From Acidobacteriota bacterium (GTDB lineage: Bacteria > Acidobacteriota > UBA890 > WLXD01), in the NCBI GenBank assembly GCA_029263335.1, contig JAJCXS010000239.1, forward strand, positions 1 to 53,777: DNA of 53,777 bases, given 5' to 3'. The position numbers were made by a program, and so were the translations under genes. Below the pieces are notes generated by a model. The model was not told where the DNA came from and did not search any database. It saw only the letters and a list, made by a program, of their open reading frames with translations. How positions within the stretch are numbered: the first letter of the stretch is position 1; every line of letters begins with the position of its first letter. Positions 26,380 to 35,555 of this stretch are shown piece after piece.

Positions 26380-26477
26380 CCGCGCGGGCAGCAGATGCAC
26401 CTGCTGGGTCTACTCGATGACCACTTCGAGCGGGGCCGAGGTGTCCGGAAGTAGCTGAACCAAGGAGTTGAAGGATA

Positions 26478-29400
26478 GTGAGAGTCCTTCCGGGGCGACC
26501 GGGATTCAACGCTGAAGATGCCGCGGCGCTGGCCAGTGCGCTGTTCGGCGCACAAGGCTCGGCGGCCGAGCTTGTCAGCGAACGCGACCAGAACTTCCTC
26601 ATCGACACGGGCACCGCTCGCTTCGTGCTGAAGATAGCGAATAGCAACGAGGCGCACGATGCACTCGAGCTGCAAAGGGCGCTGCTTGATCGACTGCAGG
26701 ACACGCGCTACATGGTGTCCGAGTCGCTCCACGCTCCCGACGGCAACACGATCGTTGTCGCGTCGCACGGTGGCGCCGAGTACTTCGTCCGCCTTCTCAC
26801 CTGGGTCCCGGGGACGCCGCTGGAAGCGGTTCGGCCGCACACCAGGGACCTCAGACACCAACTCGGAGCCCTCGCGGGCCATGTCAGCGCGGCGTTCGCC
26901 GGGTTCGAGCACCCCGCGGCCCGGCGCCACCTGAAGTGGGATCTAGAGCACGCCCCGGAGCGGATCCGGTCTCGCCTCGAGCTCATCGCATCCGGCAAGC
27001 GACGTGCGCTACTCAACGCAACGTTGGAGCGTTTCGAACAGCGCACCGCGCCGCTGCTCGACGATCTGCGAAGGGGCGTGATTCACAACGACATCAACGA
27101 CCACAACGTCTTGACCGGCGAGTTGACGTTGCGCGACGGCTGGCCCGAGCGACACATCACCGGGCTAATCGATGTGGGTGACGCGCTCCACGGATGGGTG
27201 GTCACGGATCTGGCGACGGCCATCGCCTACGCGATCCTAGGGTGCGATGACGTGATCAGCGTGAGCCGCACCATCACGGCCGGTTACCACGAGGTGTTCC
27301 CTCTCGAGGACGCCGAGATCGCGGCACTCACCGGGCTGGTTTCGTTGCGGCTGGCGCTCAGCGTCGCCAACTCCGCTGCACAAGCGGCGGCAGAACCGGA
27401 CAACGACTATCTCACTGTCAGCGAGACTCGCGCATGGGTCGCGATCGAGCGGCTGGCTGCTATCGATCCGACACTCGCCACCGGTCATCTTCGTGATGCC
27501 TGCGGGCTCGAGGCCTGTGCCAACGGTGCCGCGCTGCGGGATTGGCTGCAATCCACGGACCAGGTATTCGCCAACGTAGCCGACGCCCCACTCGCGGGCG
27601 AAGACGTGCACGTGTTCGATCTCGGGGTCGGCAGCACCGAGATGGGCGTGGGAGCACCTGGCGACTTCGTGACCGCGGATCTCAGCGAGATGCTGTTCGG
27701 TCAGATGCGAGCCGCCGGCAAGTCGGTTGGACTCGGTCGCTACGACGAAGTGCGCTCCTGGTACGGTGGCGAGTTGTTTGCGGCCCCGAGCAACGAGGCA
27801 CCTGGCCGCCGCACTGTGCATATCGGCATCGATGTATTTCTCGAACCCGGCGCCGCGGTGTACGCACCGCTCGCCGGTACCGTCGTGAGCGCGGCCCTCA
27901 ACGAGGGGCGCCTCGACTACGGCCCGACGCTGATTCTCGAGCACGAACCCACGCCGGGACTGAAGTTCTGGAGCCTGTACGGCCACCTGACAGCGGACTC
28001 GCTCTCCGACACGGCCCCGGGCCAGAGGGTGGCCAGCGGGCAACGGATCGCCGCGATCGGCGACTACCCGGTGAACGGCGACTGGCCACCACATCTGCAT
28101 TTTCAGCTGATTGCCGACCGTCTCGACCACGACACCGATTTCCCAGGGGTGTGCGCCCCGGCTGACCGGGCCGTATGGAAGAGCCTCAGTCCGGACCCGG
28201 CCCGAATACTAGGTCTCGATGAGGGGCAGGTAGCACCGGTGGGAATGGGTGCCGATGCCATCGCGAACCGCCGCCAGTGGTTAATCGGTCCCTCGCTGAG
28301 CATCTCCTACCGCCGCCCTCTCACCATCGTGCGCGGCTATCGACAGGTTCTGTACGACGTCGAAGGTCAGCCCTTGCTCGACGCAGTGAACAACGTGCCT
28401 CACGTGGGGCATTCGCACCCCCATGTTGTGGCCGCGGCGGCCGCCCAGAACGCCGTGCTCAGCACGAATACGCGCTACCTGCACGAGAACATCGTGCGCT
28501 ACGCCGAGCGGTTGATCGCCCGCATGCCCGACCCCCTGGAGGTCTGCTACTTCGTCTGCTCCGGATCGGAAGCGAACGAACTCGCCATCCGCCTGGCACG
28601 CACCGCCACCGCACGCTACGACGTGGTTGCCCTCGACGGGGCCTACCACGGCAACACGTCAACGCTGATCGACATCAGCTCCTACAAGCACGATGGCCCG
28701 GGAGGCCGAGGTGCGCCGAACTGGGCCCACATCGCGACCCTGCCCGATCCCTACCGCGGCGAGTTCGCCGGTAAGCCCGATGCCGGCTCTCGCTACGCGG
28801 AAGACGTGCGGCGATGCTGCGTGGAGGCCGAGAGCAGTGGGGGCGTGGCCGCCATCATGGCCGAACCCCTGCTGGGATGCGGCGGCCAAATCGTCCCGCC
28901 GCCAGGATATCTCTCGGCCGCATTCGAGCACGTGCGGGCGGCCGGAGGCCTGTGCATCGCGGACGAGGTGCAAGTGGGGTTCGGCCGCGTGGGATCGCAC
29001 TTCTGGGCCTTTGAAACGCACGACGTGGTCCCCGACATCGTTACCCTCGGAAAGCCCATCGGTAACGGCTTCCCGCTCGCGGCGGTGATCACCACACGCA
29101 AGATCGCCGATGCCTTCGCCAACGGCATGGAGTACTTCAACACCTTCGGCGGCAACCCGGTGGCCTGCGCTGTCGGTAACGCCGTGTTGGACGTCATCGA
29201 GGACGAGAACCTGCAGGCGAACGCCCTGGAGGTCGGTAACCGGCTGCTCGAAGGCCTGGGCGAGATCGCCACGCGGCATCCGATCGTGGGCAACGTTCGC
29301 GGCGTCGGCCTCTACATCGGCGCCGAGATGGTGCGTAACTCCAATCGCCTCGAGCCCGCGGCTGCCGAGGCGAGCTACGTGATCAACCGCATGCGCGACC

Positions 29401-29537
29401 ACGGCATCCTGATCAGCACCGACGGTCCGCTACACAATGTGCTCAAGCTCAAGCCACCTCTGTGCTTCGGCCTCGCCGACGCGGAGCGTTTTCTGCACAC
29501 CCTGGATCAGGTTCTCGGCGAAGATTTCGTTTCTTGA
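26478..29537 (+). CDS. Trifunctional fusion: APH-type kinase / M23 peptidase-like / class III aminotransferase-fold lyase
   Basis: 1019 residues from a GTG. Domain 1 (about 15-330) is an aminoglycoside-phosphotransferase-fold kinase: HNDINDHN (H203, D205, N210) and the metal-binding Asp232 in GLIDVGD. Domain 2 (about 440-555) is M23/LytM-like: H448 and D452 in HIGID, H503, and HLH at 539-541, so the zinc site looks intact. Domain 3 (about 595-1015) is a class III PLP enzyme: [16 protein letters not shown]829 in [11 protein letters not shown] and the PLP Lys859 in LGKPIGNG. Family knowledge: the animal enzymes for 5-phosphohydroxylysine and phosphoethanolamine phospho-lyase belong to this branch, and the hydroxylysine kinase is of the APH type; bacterial fusions of this order are known. 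I infer phosphorylation of an amino-alcohol followed by phospho-lysis. Confidence 0.9.
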   Translation: MRVLPGRPGFNAEDAAALASALFGAQGSAAELVSERDQNFLIDTGTARFVLKIANSNEAHDALELQRALLDRLQDTRYMVSESLHAPDGNTIVVASHGGAEYFVRLLTWVPGTPLEAVRPHTRDLRHQLGALAGHVSAAFAGFEHPAARRHLKWDLEHAPERIRSRLELIASGKRRALLNATLERFEQRTAPLLDDLRRGVIHNDINDHNVLTGELTLRDGWPERHITGLIDVGDALHGWVVTDLATAIAYAILGCDDVISVSRTITAGYHEVFPLEDAEIAALTGLVSLRLALSVANSAAQAAAEPDNDYLTVSETRAWVAIERLAAIDPTLATGHLRDACGLEACANGAALRDWLQSTDQVFANVADAPLAGEDVHVFDLGVGSTEMGVGAPGDFVTADLSEMLFGQMRAAGKSVGLGRYDEVRSWYGGELFAAPSNEAPGRRTVHIGIDVFLEPGAAVYAPLAGTVVSAALNEGRLDYGPTLILEHEPTPGLKFWSLYGHLTADSLSDTAPGQRVASGQRIAAIGDYPVNGDWPPHLHFQLIADRLDHDTDFPGVCAPADRAVWKSLSPDPARILGLDEGQVAPVGMGADAIANRRQWLIGPSLSISYRRPLTIVRGYRQVLYDVEGQPLLDAVNNVPHVGHSHPHVVAAAAAQNAVLSTNTRYLHENIVRYAERLIARMPDPLEVCYFVCSGSEANELAIRLARTATARYDVVALDGAYHGNTSTLIDISSYKHDGPGGRGAPNWAHIATLPDPYRGEFAGKPDAGSRYAEDVRRCCVEAESSGGVAAIMAEPLLGCGGQIVPPPGYLSAAFEHVRAAGGLCIADEVQVGFGRVGSHFWAFETHDVVPDIVTLGKPIGNGFPLAAVITTRKIADAFANGMEYFNTFGGNPVACAVGNAVLDVIEDENLQANALEVGNRLLEGLGEIATRHPIVGNVRGVGLYIGAEMVRNSNRLEPAAAEASYVINRMRDHGILISTDGPLHNVLKLKPPLCFGLADAERFLHTLDQVLGEDFVS

Positions 29538-29561
29538 TAACAGACATTTGTCTGGTATAGT
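29534..29561 (+). promoter_or_regulatory. Sigma70-like promoter with an operator-like dyad in its spacer
   Basis: TTGATA (29534-29539), a 16-base spacer, then TATAGT (29556-29561). The spacer holds CAGACA-TT-TGTCTG (29541-29554), a 6-bp inverted repeat placed exactly where a repressor would block RNA polymerase. The -35 overlaps the stop codon of the fusion gene. The transcript would carry about 150 bases of leader, including a GGCGCC-CCT-GGCGCC hairpin at 29583-29597, before the VOC gene. Confidence 0.6.
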
Positions 29562-29717
29562 GAGGCGGCAAATCCACGAGTGGGCGCCCCTGGCGCCGCC
29601 GCCCGCGAATATGCAAACTAGGCTGCGGCCCAGGATGGCTCCCCTCCGCCGACGGCCGCGTCCGTTCTCAGAAGACCCGCCCGCCCACTACTTTCCTAGG
29701 CTTCTGGAGGCCAGCAC

Positions 29718-30518
29718 ATGTCAAATCAAGGCCGTTTCACCTGGTACGAACTGATGTCGACCGATCCTAAGGCGGCATTGGACTTCTACGCGGGCCTCAC
29801 CGGCTGGAGTCATCAAGGATTCGACGGACCTCCGCCCGAGGGAATGCCGCCCATCGAATACAACATGTGGATGCAGGGCGAGGAGCCCATGGCCGGATGT
29901 CTGCAACTGCCGGCCGAAGCGCAGGAACAGGGAGCGCCGAGCCACTGGGTCGGCTATGTCCACTGTGATGACCTGGACGCCACGAAGGCGCGGGCGATCG
30001 AACTCGGGGCAACGGAACTCATCACACTGAACATGCCGGACGTCGGCAGGTTCTCGATGATGCACGACCCGCAGCATGCGACCATCGCCTTCTTTCAACC
30101 GACCAACGAGCCCGGTCCAGAGCAAGAGCCCATGCCGGGTCGCTTCACTTGGCATGAGCTGATGGCGGCCGACTACGAGGCCGCATGGGGCTTCTACTCG
30201 GAGTTGTTCGGCTGGGAGATCATCGACGACATGGACATGGGCGAAGCCGGGATATATCGCCTCTTCGGCCGCAACGGGCGGATGATGGGGGGCATGTACA
30301 ACAAGCCCCCCGAGGCGCCGGTGAGCTGCTGGGCGTACTACGTCAGCGTACCCAACGTCGACGAGGCCGCCACAGCAATCACGGCAACCGGCGGGAACAT
30401 CGTGTACGGGCCCGTCCAGGTCCCTGGCCCTAGTGGTGATCGGATCGTGATGGCAACAGATCCGCAGGGCGCCATGTTCGCACTGCACACGGTCGGCGGA
30501 GGAGCTGCCGAAGCCTGA
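29718..30518 (+). CDS. Two-domain VOC family protein
   Basis: 266 residues made of two tandem VOC modules with similar openings: GRFTWYELMSTDPKAALDFY at about 5-24 and GRFTWHELMAADYEAAWGFY at about 140-159, each followed by an FYxxLxGW-type turn. The second ends DRIVMATDPQGAMFALH. The arrangement matches the CFP-30B / PhnB-like hydroxylase-type VOC proteins found in soil bacteria, usually small-molecule binding or detoxifying proteins; activity is unknown. GGAGG lies 8 bases before the ATG. It has its own strong promoter and is closed by an intrinsic terminator, so it is a single-gene unit. Confidence 0.9.
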   Translation: MSNQGRFTWYELMSTDPKAALDFYAGLTGWSHQGFDGPPPEGMPPIEYNMWMQGEEPMAGCLQLPAEAQEQGAPSHWVGYVHCDDLDATKARAIELGATELITLNMPDVGRFSMMHDPQHATIAFFQPTNEPGPEQEPMPGRFTWHELMAADYEAAWGFYSELFGWEIIDDMDMGEAGIYRLFGRNGRMMGGMYNKPPEAPVSCWAYYVSVPNVDEAATAITATGGNIVYGPVQVPGPSGDRIVMATDPQGAMFALHTVGGGAAEA

Positions 30519-30538
30519 TCAGCTACGTCTGAGCATCG

Positions 30539-30569
30539 AAGGCGGGATCGTCGTGGCGATCCCGCCTTT
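30539..30569 (+). terminator. Rho-independent terminator after the two-domain VOC gene
   Basis: AAGGCGGGATCG (30539-30550) and CGATCCCGCCTT (30557-30568) form a perfect 12-bp stem around a TCGTGG loop, ending in TTT. It lies 20 bases after the stop codon and is the clearest terminator in the window. The stem is nearly symmetrical, so it might also stop transcription from the right, but no gene arrives from that side. Confidence 0.88.
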
Positions 30570-30633
30570 GCCGTGCCATGACGGCCTGAGCCTCCCTCGC
30601 GTGGGCATCTCGGCTGCCACCAGGCCACCGGGC

Positions 30634-30662
30634 TTGTCCACATCGCCGCCTTCGCCTATATC
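30634..30662 (+). promoter_or_regulatory. Putative promoter of the second PadR gene
   Basis: TTGTCC (30634-30639), a 17-base spacer, then TATATC (30657-30662), four of six matches to consensus in each hexamer. It lies 42 bases before the PadR start. Just downstream, CAAT and ATTG flank an AT-rich core (30668-30684), a weak dyad that could be an operator. Confidence 0.45.
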
Positions 30663-30703
30663 GGTAACAATCTTATTTAAATTGAAACCAACCGCACACG
30701 ATC

Positions 30704-31033
30704 ATGCCCAAGAACACGCTCGGCGATCTCGAACTGCTGGTCCTCCTGGCCATTCTGCGGTGTGACGAAGAGGCCTACGGCGTGAACATCACCGAGGCCA
30801 TTCGTGATCGCACCGGTCGCAAGCTGGCACGCGCAGCGGTCTACGTGACCCTCCAGCGTCTGCAGAAGCAGGGATTGGTCGGCTCCGAATTCGGCGAACC
30901 GCTGCCGGAACGGGGAGGCAAGGCTCGACGCTACTATTGCGTCCTGGAGCCCGGCATGGAACTGCTGCGACGCACGCAGGGCGCGTACGAGCGCATGTGG
31001 GACGGGCTCGGACTGCGCGCGGGGTCATCGTGA
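30704..31033 (+). CDS. PadR-family transcriptional regulator
   Basis: 109 residues with the PadR winged helix: LGDLELLVLLAIL, AYGVNITEAIRDRTG, ARAAVYVTLQRLQKQGLV (recognition helix) and a KARRYYCVLEPGMELL wing. It resembles the other three PadR proteins here only in the family core; the leader NTLGDLELLVLLAIL and the RTGRKLARAAVY segment are typical of the regulators that accompany orphan permeases. Its TGA overlaps the GTG of the next gene (GTGA). The regulator is intact although its presumed target permease is gutted. Confidence 0.92.
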   Translation: MPKNTLGDLELLVLLAILRCDEEAYGVNITEAIRDRTGRKLARAAVYVTLQRLQKQGLVGSEFGEPLPERGGKARRYYCVLEPGMELLRRTQGAYERMWDGLGLRAGSS

Positions 31034-31953
31034 GTGCCTTGATCCGTGTCGCGATCAGCCTGGTGCGCGCAGCAGCTCCGCGTGAACTCGGGGACGAACT
31101 GGAAGGGGATCTCCGCGAGCTTTACGAGCGTCGCCGTTGCCGCCAGGGCAGGATTCGCGGAACCCTGTGGCTCTTGCTCACGAGCGTCGGCATGGCTGCT
31201 TCGTTTGTGTGGTCGCGCACCCCCTTTGCCCACCCTTCTTCTTTCCTTACACCTCCCCTTCCGGCGGCCCGCCGGGGAGTTCCCGTATCGATCACCGATT
31301 TCAAGCTTGCTGTGCGACTGCTAGTGAAGCAGCCCGTGCTATCTGCCACCGCCATCGTCGCCCTTGGGGTGGCCATGGTCCTGGCGACTACGGGCTTCAC
31401 GTTCATCAACGCCACCATGTTCGCGGAATTGCCGTTCCCGGATGGTGATCGCTTCGTCTATGTGGACGCCGTCGACAGCGAGACTGGTCAGCGCACCAAC
31501 ATCCCACAACCCGTCCTGGACGCATGGAGCCGAGAAGCCACCACACTGCGCGGTCTGGGGGTCTTTGGACATGTCGCGGGCAATCTCGAACTCCGCAACG
31601 CAACGCCGGTGGCGATCCAGATTGCCCACGACAGCCGCATCCTCGTGCGTTCGCTCCAGACGCTCGAACAGGTGGGCTGGGAGTCGCGAGCCCTGTTGCG
31701 GAGTGTGAGTCTCGCTCTCGCGGCGCTCGGTTTGATGGCGCTCGCGCTGTCGGTGGCCGGCATCTACGCGATCATGGCGTTCTCTGTGCAACAGCGCACG
31801 CGCGAGATCGGCGTACGGGTGGCCCTGGGCGCTGACCCCGGCGACATCCTGCGCGGAGTACTCGGTTTGACTTCGCTGCGGCTTCTCAGTGGCGCCGCGC
31901 TCGGAGCCGGGATGGCAGTGGTTTTGGCGAAGGTCACGGTGGTCCTGGCCTAG
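31030..31953 (+). pseudogene. ADOP permease remnant: internal in-frame deletion and lost C-terminus
   Basis: The frame is open for 307 residues where full-length relatives have 825-908. The N-terminal part is normal: the soluble leader, then LAVRLLVKQPVLSATAIVAL and the start of the first periplasmic domain (to about residue 195). It then jumps to sequence belonging to the end of module 2 (LVRSLQTLEQVGWESRALL, IYAIMAFSVQQRTREIGVRVALGA), skipping some 450-500 residues. It also ends early, lacking the last membrane segment and the PARRA..DP..AL tail. About three membrane segments remain, one from module 1 and two from module 2. It is probably non-functional, though a minimal functional protein cannot be excluded. 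Its stop shares the CTAG palindrome with the convergent map stop. Confidence 0.75.
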
Positions 31954-32705
31954 TCGCGGCCTGTCAGGATTTCCGCACCGTCAGCCGTGACCACGATCGT
32001 GTGCTCGAACTGGGCGGCCAGTCCACCGGCGGCCGTACACAGAGTCCAGCCGTCGTCGGCCTCGATAGCGCGGTCGGAGTTCGTCGACAGAAACGGCTCG
32101 ATCGTTAGCACCTGGCCGGCGGCAAAGCGGCGACGGTCTGCGGGCTCGTAGTAGTTCAGCACCGCGCGCGGTTCCTCGTGGAGGCCACCGCCGACCCCGT
32201 GGCCACAGAGGTTGCGCACGATGTGAAAGCCGCGCGCGTCAGCCACCTTCTGGACGGCGCGACCGACGCCGTTGAGGAGTTCACCGGGGCGCACCGTGGC
32301 GAGTGCGGCGCTCAAGGCTTCGTCGGTAGCCGCGAGCAGCGCGCGCGCCGCCTCGCTCACCTCGCCCACCGGATACGACGCCCCCGAATCGGCGTAGTAG
32401 CCATCCTTCTCGGCGGAGACGTCCAGGTTCACCAGGTCCCCGGCCTGCACCTCTCGTGCGCCAGGAATGCCGTGGGCAGCCTCGTCATTAACGCTGATGC
32501 AGGTCGCACCCGGGAAGCCGTACACGGTCTCCGGCGCCGACCTGGCGCCACGCGACGTAAGGGCGGCGCGGCCGATCGCGTCGAGTTCTGCCGTGGTCAC
32601 GCCGACGGCGAGGCCGCCCGCCATCGCTTCGATGGCATAGGCCACGGCGCGCCCGGCCTCGCGCACGCCGCGCAGTTCCTCGCTGTCCGGCAAAGTGACG
32701 ACCAT
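31950..32705 (-). CDS. map: Type I methionine aminopeptidase
   Basis: 251 residues. Removes the initiator methionine from nascent proteins. All five metal ligands are seen in order: the two Asp residues in NLDVSAEKDGYYADSG, His in NLCGHGVGGGLHEEP, Glu in LTIEPFLS and Glu in AAQFEHTIVV; the substrate-site His lies in DEAAHGIPG. Length is that of a bare type Ia enzyme with no N-terminal zinc or SH3-binding extension. The ATG at 32705 has GAGGAACGC before it; the frame is open to 32756. It sits alone here, not in the ribosomal-protein cluster, so it may be a second map copy. Confidence 0.96.
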   Translation of the reverse strand: MVVTLPDSEELRGVREAGRAVAYAIEAMAGGLAVGVTTAELDAIGRAALTSRGARSAPETVYGFPGATCISVNDEAAHGIPGAREVQAGDLVNLDVSAEKDGYYADSGASYPVGEVSEAARALLAATDEALSAALATVRPGELLNGVGRAVQKVADARGFHIVRNLCGHGVGGGLHEEPRAVLNYYEPADRRRFAAGQVLTIEPFLSTNSDRAIEADDGWTLCTAAGGLAAQFEHTIVVTADGAEILTGRD

Positions 32706-32780
32706 GCGTTCCTCATTCCTGCTGCCGACCGACTCAGAGCTCGGGCCCCCGAACAATCCTGCGAACCCGGTGAGAGGCTG

Positions 32781-35459
32781 CTACGAGGCCTCCATCCACA
32801 ACCTCAAGGGCACGGACGCCGTGGCGCCGTTGGCCTCGAACGTAACCTGGAAGCTGCCCACCGTAGCCGTCGGCGGGAAACGTCGGCCGCCGAAGCTCCG
32901 GCCCTCGCCGTCGATCGCCAGATCCCAGAGGATCATGTTGTGGCCGCCGATACCCTCGCCCGTGAGCGTGCGCACGACCTCGCCCTCGGCGTTCTCAATC
33001 TTCACCTGGTACTCGCCGGCCTCGGCCAACCAGATATGGAAGGCTGCGCTCGGTCGGGCACCGAAGAAGCCGAAGCGTCCGCGACGCACCAGCACGTCGT
33101 CGGGATCGAAGACATGCAGTTGCTCGCCCTGGACCTCCTCGCTCAGTTGCTGGATCGGGCGCACGTCGAGCGCGTACACGCCACGGCCATGTGTTGCGGC
33201 CAACAGGACGTCTTTTTCGGGGTGGATCACGATGTCGTGTACGAAGGTGTTCGGCATGCCATGCGACAGCGCCTCCCAGTTCGCCCCGCCATCGATCGAC
33301 ACGTAGGCGCCGAGATCGGTGCCCGCGTACATCACGTTCGGGTTCTTCGGGTCCTCTTTGACGACATTGATCGGCCCGCTCGGAATGTTGGCCGCCAGAT
33401 CCTTCCATGTGATACCGCGATCCGTCGACTTCCACAGATACGGGCGGAAGTCATCCTCACGCTTGCCATTCTGCGCCGCGTACACGGTGTCCGGATCCCA
33501 GCGTGAGGCCACGAGTTCGGAGATGAACTTGCCCTGCGGCAGCTCGCCGGTGATCTCGGCCCAGCCGGCGCCACTGGCATCGGTCGTCCAGACACGACCG
33601 TCGTCGGTGCCGACATACAGGAGGCCGAACTCGAATGGCGACTCCGAGATCGAGTAGATCGTCTGGTACTGAATGTCACCGATCTTGTCGATGTCGTTGT
33701 AGGTGAGGTCGTCGCTCATGATCTCCCAGTTGTCGCCCCGGTTCATCGAACGGAACAACTTGTTCAGCCCGAGATAGATCACGCGCGGGTTGTGTGGCGA
33801 GATGATGAAGGGCGCGAGCCATTGCCCGCGGTAGGGAGGTTCGCCGTCAGGCGCTTCCGGCACCAGAGTGATCTCTTCGTCCGCGGCCAGATCGGCGCGC
33901 AGGAAGCTGCCGTAGAAACGCGCGGCGTACACGATGTTGGGATCGGTGGGATCAACGACATGATTGTTGCCTTCGAAGCCAGGGGCCCCTTCCCATTCGA
34001 CCGCCGGGATGTTGTGACGGCCGCGGCTGAGGTCGACCCTGCCACGGCGGCTACCGTGGTCCTGGATCGATCCATAGGCCCACATTTCATCGCCCATGTC
34101 GTGAGCGACGTTGAAGAACTGCACCAGCGGCAGATTGTCGTAGAAGGTGCGCCAGTTCTCGCCGCCGTCGTACGAAATCGCGAGTCCGCCGTCGTTGACG
34201 TTGGCCAAGTAGTCAGAGTTGTCCGGATCGATCCACAGGCCGTGATGGTCTCCGTGCATGCCGCTGAGAGGCCGGAAGGTCTTGCCGCCATCCTCGGAGA
34301 CGTTGAGCGCAAGACCCATCACGTAGATCTTGTTCTCATCGTTCGGGTCCACCCGCAACTGCCCGAACACCCACCCGTAGGTGCCACCCAGGCGGAGCAT
34401 GTAGTCGTTGTACTCCGACGTGCGCTCCCAGCTCTCGCCGCCGTCTGCGGACCGATACACCGTCGCCCCACGAATCACCGGCCCCGCCGGACGCCCGTAC
34501 GCATCGGTGTCTCCTTCGTCGGGCTCACGAGCGGTCTCGTAGCTATCGATGAACGCGTACACCACGTCGGGGTTGGAGCGCGCAACATCGAGGCCGATGC
34601 GGCCGCGGAACTTCGCCTCGGGCAGTCCGACCTCGAGTTCGCGCCAGGTGGCGCCCCCGTCGGTGGTCTTGTAGATCGCGGAGCCATCGTAGTCACTACC
34701 GTTGCGCGGGTCGTTCCACTTCTCGCGCACCCGCTGCCAGGTCGCGATGTAGAGCGTGTCGGGGTCGGTCGGGTGCATGACCAGGTCGATGGCCCCCGTG
34801 CGCTCGTCGCGGTAGAAGATCTTCTCCCAAGTCTCACCGCCATCGGAGGTCTTGTAGATGCCGCGATCAGGGTTCTCGGTCCACTCATGGCCGGAGGCCG
34901 CGACGTAGACAATGTCCGGATTGGTGGGGTGAATCTCGATGCGCGGAATCGTGTGGGTGTCCCCCAGGCCCATATGCTCCCAGCTGTCCCCGCCGTCGGT
35001 CGACTTGTAGACACCCGCGCCCGCCATGGACGAGCGGAAAATGTTGGCCTCGCCGGTGCCCACCCAGACGATGTTTTGGTCTGACGGTGCGAGGGTCACG
35101 TCGCCGACCGCAGTCGAGGCGGCCTGCTCGAAGATCGGTTCCCAGCTCACTCCCTCGTTCCTGCTGCGCCACACACCACCGGAGGCGCCGGCCACGTAGA
35201 TCGTGTAATTGTCCCCCTTGGGCGTCACCACATCGACATCCGTCATGCGGCCCGAGATGTTCGTCGGTCCCACGAACTGCCACGGGAGGTTGCGGAAACG
35301 CGACTCACTGGCATTCGCCGTGTGATCCGCATACCAACTCAAGCGCTCCGCGGCCGGAGTCTGCTCGCTCTCCTCCTGGGCGCCAAGTGGCCCCCCGGCC
35401 GCGAGCAGCAGAACCACGGCCAAAACCAGACTGAGAACAGGTCGCACGCGGCTGCGCAT
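32781..35459 (-). CDS. Secreted Asp-box (VPS10/sortilin-like) beta-propeller protein
   Basis: 892 residues. Signal peptide of the form MRSRVRPVLSLVLAVVLLLA cut near GAQ. WQFVGPTNISGRMTDVDV opens a propeller region (about 58-760) with Asp-box repeats SRNEGVSW, STDGGDSW, TSDGGETW, TTDGGATW, SADGGESW, SEDGGKTF, SYDGGENW, SMNRGDNW, STDRGITW and SIDGGANW. The C-terminal part (about 770-890) is a beta-sandwich with a segment FHIWLAEAGEYQVKIENAEG resembling a FlgD-like Ig or FN3 domain. It is a paralogue of the 1020-residue protein at 18781, with different length and tail. GGAG precedes the ATG. No sialidase active site is clear; exocellular binding or degradation is a guess. Confidence 0.9.
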   Translation of the reverse strand: MRSRVRPVLSLVLAVVLLLAAGGPLGAQEESEQTPAAERLSWYADHTANASESRFRNLPWQFVGPTNISGRMTDVDVVTPKGDNYTIYVAGASGGVWRSRNEGVSWEPIFEQAASTAVGDVTLAPSDQNIVWVGTGEANIFRSSMAGAGVYKSTDGGDSWEHMGLGDTHTIPRIEIHPTNPDIVYVAASGHEWTENPDRGIYKTSDGGETWEKIFYRDERTGAIDLVMHPTDPDTLYIATWQRVREKWNDPRNGSDYDGSAIYKTTDGGATWRELEVGLPEAKFRGRIGLDVARSNPDVVYAFIDSYETAREPDEGDTDAYGRPAGPVIRGATVYRSADGGESWERTSEYNDYMLRLGGTYGWVFGQLRVDPNDENKIYVMGLALNVSEDGGKTFRPLSGMHGDHHGLWIDPDNSDYLANVNDGGLAISYDGGENWRTFYDNLPLVQFFNVAHDMGDEMWAYGSIQDHGSRRGRVDLSRGRHNIPAVEWEGAPGFEGNNHVVDPTDPNIVYAARFYGSFLRADLAADEEITLVPEAPDGEPPYRGQWLAPFIISPHNPRVIYLGLNKLFRSMNRGDNWEIMSDDLTYNDIDKIGDIQYQTIYSISESPFEFGLLYVGTDDGRVWTTDASGAGWAEITGELPQGKFISELVASRWDPDTVYAAQNGKREDDFRPYLWKSTDRGITWKDLAANIPSGPINVVKEDPKNPNVMYAGTDLGAYVSIDGGANWEALSHGMPNTFVHDIVIHPEKDVLLAATHGRGVYALDVRPIQQLSEEVQGEQLHVFDPDDVLVRRGRFGFFGARPSAAFHIWLAEAGEYQVKIENAEGEVVRTLTGEGIGGHNMILWDLAIDGEGRSFGGRRFPPTATVGSFQVTFEANGATASVPLRLWMEAS

Positions 35460-35555
35460 CGGGGGCCTCCGAAGACAAAACGGACAGACTTGAGGGATTT
35501 CCGCAGGTTAGTGAGCAAGAGGCACGGCGTCAACGCACCGCCACCCGTCAACCGG

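Noticed and set aside
32178..33506. 442-residue plus-strand frame over map and the Asp-box gene
   Set aside because: Antisense to metal-ligand-bearing map and to propeller repeats; no family similarity.
33792..35084. 430-residue plus-strand frame inside the Asp-box gene
   Set aside because: A long open frame of the kind GC-rich genes produce on the opposite strand; the minus strand encodes clean Asp-box repeats.
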